A stretch of DNA of 64,000 nt from Candidatus Hepatincola sp. Av (lineage in GTDB: Bacteria > Pseudomonadota > Alphaproteobacteria > WRAU01 > Hepatincolaceae), in the NCBI GenBank assembly GCA_023518375.1, contig CP068450.1, positions 558,001 through 622,000 of the forward strand. Direction: 5' to 3'. The position numbers and the translations under genes are program-made. The notes under the pieces were generated by a model. It was not told where the DNA came from and made no database searches. It worked only from the letters and a program-made list of their open reading frames with translations. Positions 61,921 to 64,000 of the stretch are shown here, piece by piece (positions within the stretch are counted from its first letter, which is position 1; each line of letters starts with the position of its first letter).

Positions 61921-63135
61921 ATGCCAAAAAATTTTTCTTGGATTAAATTCCCAGCAGTACAACAGCTAATTACTCATTTAACTTATAAGGGGCACGATTT
62001 TAAATTCGTAGGTGGTTGTGTTCGTAATTCATTACTTAATCTACCAGTTGCTGATTATGATATTGCCTCTAACCTTACTCCTATAGAAAACCAAACCCAC
62101 TTATTAGAACAAGGAGTTAAAGTAAAAAATTTAGGATTCCAATATGGTAGCATTTTAGCAATTATAGAAAATACTCCCTTTGAAATTACCTCCTTACGTA
62201 AAGATATTCACAATAATGGCCGCCACCCTATTGTAGAGTTCACGGCAGATTTTAAAGAAGATGCTTTACGACGTGATTTTACCATTAACGCTTTATACCT
62301 TTGCCCTAAAACCTTAGAAGTTACCGATTATGTTGGTGGTTTGAACGATTTAAACTCTGGGATTGTAAAATTCATAGGTAATCCAGCTGCTAGAATCCAA
62401 GAAGATTATTTACGAATTTTACGTTTCTTTCGCTTTTCAGCCTATTACAGCAAAACTTCTTTTGATAGAGATGTACTAGAAATTATGAAATTATATGCTA
62501 AAAATTTAAGTAATCTGCCTACTTCTAGAATTTCAGGAGAGTTTTATAAAATAATGGCTAGCCCGAATCCTAGTGAAACTTTAGGAGCTCTGTCTTCTTA
62601 TGAAATTCTAAATTCATTAATAGAACTATCAGTAACAGAAGTTGCTAATTTCCAAAACTTTTTACATTTAGAACATGAGTTTGGCTTATATAATGTGTTA
62701 TACCGTATAGCCTTTATTTTAAATGATTTTCAAAATTTACATAAAATTATTATAAAAAAAGCAGATTTACAAAAAGTATATAACATCATCTTATTAAAAA
62801 CTTACATTATAAAAAATAAAATTACCGACTGGAATGATTTTGCCTACCTATTAACAAATTACAGCATACATGATGTTTATGGAGCTTTATTATGTGTAGC
62901 TAGTAACCTTACAACCCAACATATTTATTCTAATATTTTACACACAATTATGGCAAAAGCTGAAGAAATTTTTCCTATTAATGGGCATCATTTAATTAGT
63001 TTAGGCATTAAAGATAAAAAAAATATTAAAGTCCTCTTAAGGTATTTACAAACTATTTTTTGGCAATCACCACTACAAACTACCGAAGAATACTTAGAAA
63101 GTGCTAAGCATATTATCATTACTAATAACTATTAA
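61921..63135 (+). CDS. cca: CCA tRNA nucleotidyltransferase / poly(A) polymerase family
   Basis: 404 residues, class II nucleotidyltransferase, alphaproteobacterial size. The head domain has VGGCVRNSLL (about 31-40) and the metal-binding VADYDIASNL (DxD); the neck contains FKEDALRRDFTINAL and the RIQEDYLRILRFFRFSAYY helix used to select ATP and CTP. The protein adds or repairs the 3' CCA of tRNAs; the tRNA here already encodes CCA, so repair may be the main role. No clear Shine-Dalgarno precedes the ATG. It is divergent from mlaC. Confidence 0.9.
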   Translation: MPKNFSWIKFPAVQQLITHLTYKGHDFKFVGGCVRNSLLNLPVADYDIASNLTPIENQTHLLEQGVKVKNLGFQYGSILAIIENTPFEITSLRKDIHNNGRHPIVEFTADFKEDALRRDFTINALYLCPKTLEVTDYVGGLNDLNSGIVKFIGNPAARIQEDYLRILRFFRFSAYYSKTSFDRDVLEIMKLYAKNLSNLPTSRISGEFYKIMASPNPSETLGALSSYEILNSLIELSVTEVANFQNFLHLEHEFGLYNVLYRIAFILNDFQNLHKIIIKKADLQKVYNIILLKTYIIKNKITDWNDFAYLLTNYSIHDVYGALLCVASNLTTQHIYSNILHTIMAKAEEIFPINGHHLISLGIKDKKNIKVLLRYLQTIFWQSPLQTTEEYLESAKHIIITNNY

Positions 63136-63227
63136 TTTTACATTAAAACAACTATTTACATTAGCCTGTAATTAATAGCAAAAAAATAATAATGGTAAAA
63201 AAATATTAAGAGTATTTACTAACTTCA

Positions 63228-64000
63228 TTAAGGAATTACTTGATTATTTTGCTCGGATTTCATGATATTTTCTATTGTTCGCCATTTAGCTACATTAGCA
63301 TTGTGTTCTTGTAAAGACGTTGCAAAAATATGCCCCCCCTTACCATCTGCTACAAAATATAAGTAATTAGTTATTTTAGGGAAAAATACAGCCCTTAGAG
63401 ATTCTCTAGATGGGTTGCTAATGGGTCCAATGGGTAAGGCATGAACAGTGTAAGTATTATAAGGCGTTGGCGTTAATAGATCTTCATGGGTTAAGCCGCC
63501 AGCACTATCTCTTCCTAAGCCATAAGCTACGGTTGGATCCGACTGTATTCTCATACCTGTTTTTAACCTATTTAAGAATAAACCTGCAATTAAGTCTCTT
63601 TCATCTTTAATAGCAGATTCTTCTTCTACAATTGAAGCTAAGGTTAAGGCTTCTTCTTTATTTTTATAAGGTAAAGTTGGGTCTCTATTTTCCCATAAAT
63701 CATCTAAAAAATCTTGCATTTTTTTTTGTGAACGAAAAATAATACTATCTCTAGTTTCTCCTCTGGTAAACAAGTAAGTATCTGGTAACATGCTGCCCTC
63801 TTGCATATCTGCAGTAATATCACCAGCTAAAATTGGATCACTTTCTAATAATGTTTTCATTTGCCGTTTATTATAACCTTCAATTAAAGTTATTCTATAA
63901 TAGTAAATGTTTTTAGAGCTTGTTATAAAAAATAAAACTCCTATTAAACTTTTATGTTTTTCTATTAAAAAATCACCTTTAATAAAGGCTTTGCTTTTAC
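63228..64000 (-). CDS. mltG: Endolytic murein transglycosylase MltG (5' end beyond window)
   Basis: The frame is open from the stop at 63228 to the right window edge, at least 257 codons; the internal ATG at 63860 is not the start, because upstream codons still read like the family (KGDFLIE, then YYYRITLIEGYNKRQM, the 'TIPEG' strand before the catalytic domain). The catalytic Glu is in TLASIVEEESA, with LRTGMRIQSDPTVAYGLG-like and HALPIGPISNPSRESLRAVFFP downstream. MltG cleaves nascent glycan strands and sets chain length in the inner membrane. The N-terminal membrane segment is off-window. Confidence 0.9.
   Translation of the reverse strand, partial: KSKAFIKGDFLIEKHKSLIGVLFFITSSKNIYYYRITLIEGYNKRQMKTLLESDPILAGDITADMQEGSMLPDTYLFTRGETRDSIIFRSQKKMQDFLDDLWENRDPTLPYKNKEEALTLASIVEEESAIKDERDLIAGLFLNRLKTGMRIQSDPTVAYGLGRDSAGGLTHEDLLTPTPYNTYTVHALPIGPISNPSRESLRAVFFPKITNYLYFVADGKGGHIFATSLQEHNANVAKWRTIENIMKSEQNNQVIP

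Overview
The window is a very AT-rich bacterial chromosome segment from a Gram-negative, probably alphaproteobacterial, host-associated organism. Supporting signs are MlaC and two outer-membrane beta-barrel proteins, a lipid A phosphoethanolamine-transferase homologue, MEP-pathway IspH, an ELM1-like protein of the alphaproteobacterial/mitochondrial type, and an Mrp/Mnh antiporter operon whose B subunit is fused to DUF4040 and MbhE segments. Rickettsiales/Holosporales-like affiliation is inference. TGA is a stop here (mnhG ends in TGA), so code 4 is excluded.

Region 1 (1-1.6 kb): the end of an off-window gene, a terminator hairpin, and a YfcC/DcuC-type carrier. Region 2 (1.8-17.4 kb, all on the minus strand): a podovirus (T7-like) particle module. 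In transcription order it has a possible small terminase, large terminase, portal, a Bbp19-like protein, a possible scaffold, major capsid, an unknown protein, gp11-like adaptor, gp12-like nozzle, an unknown protein and a T7-type tail fibre. It has no visible polymerase, integrase, lysis gene or internal ejection protein. About 4.6 kb is gene-free in three spacers, each with its own degenerate repeat family. A perfect TTGACA-N17-TATAAT promoter lies about 1.2 kb upstream of the first gene. This resembles a stripped, domesticated particle or gene-transfer-agent-like element more than an intact prophage. Region 3 (17.6-18.6 kb): an ImmA/IrrE metallopeptidase and a coiled-coil membrane protein, with their own promoter.

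Region 4 (19.2-26.4 kb): an eight-gene Mrp/Mnh cation/proton antiporter operon with three NuoL/M/N-type subunits. Region 5 (26.4-41.7 kb): a lipid or isoprenylcysteine-type methyltransferase, secreted and outer-membrane proteins, pckA, Dps, an EptA-like enzyme, a Com-like zinc-ribbon protein and the mannitol locus (mtlA, a broken lipoprotein gene, mtlD, a small membrane protein). Region 6 (41.7-46.2 kb): an accessory patch with four tiny secreted proteins (two clear paralogues, one preceded by an AGATA pentanucleotide tract), a Fic protein with a candidate antitoxin, and a VOC-fold protein with a decayed relic of a similar gene. Region 7 (46.4-54.2 kb): an amino-acid permease, a Bcr/CflA exporter, an AIPR-family phage-resistance protein, a class B acid phosphatase, and a DUF924-like protein with a histidine-rich tail.

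Region 8 (54.8-64 kb): core genes: tRNA-Lys, coaD, gyrA, an ELM1-like gene, ispH, mlaC, a CCA-adding enzyme, and mltG running off the right edge. Several starts were moved from the longest possible frame to one with a better Shine-Dalgarno (nozzle, coiled-coil protein, permease, antitoxin, His-rich protein, MlaC). GyrA and MlaC appear to start at TTG.
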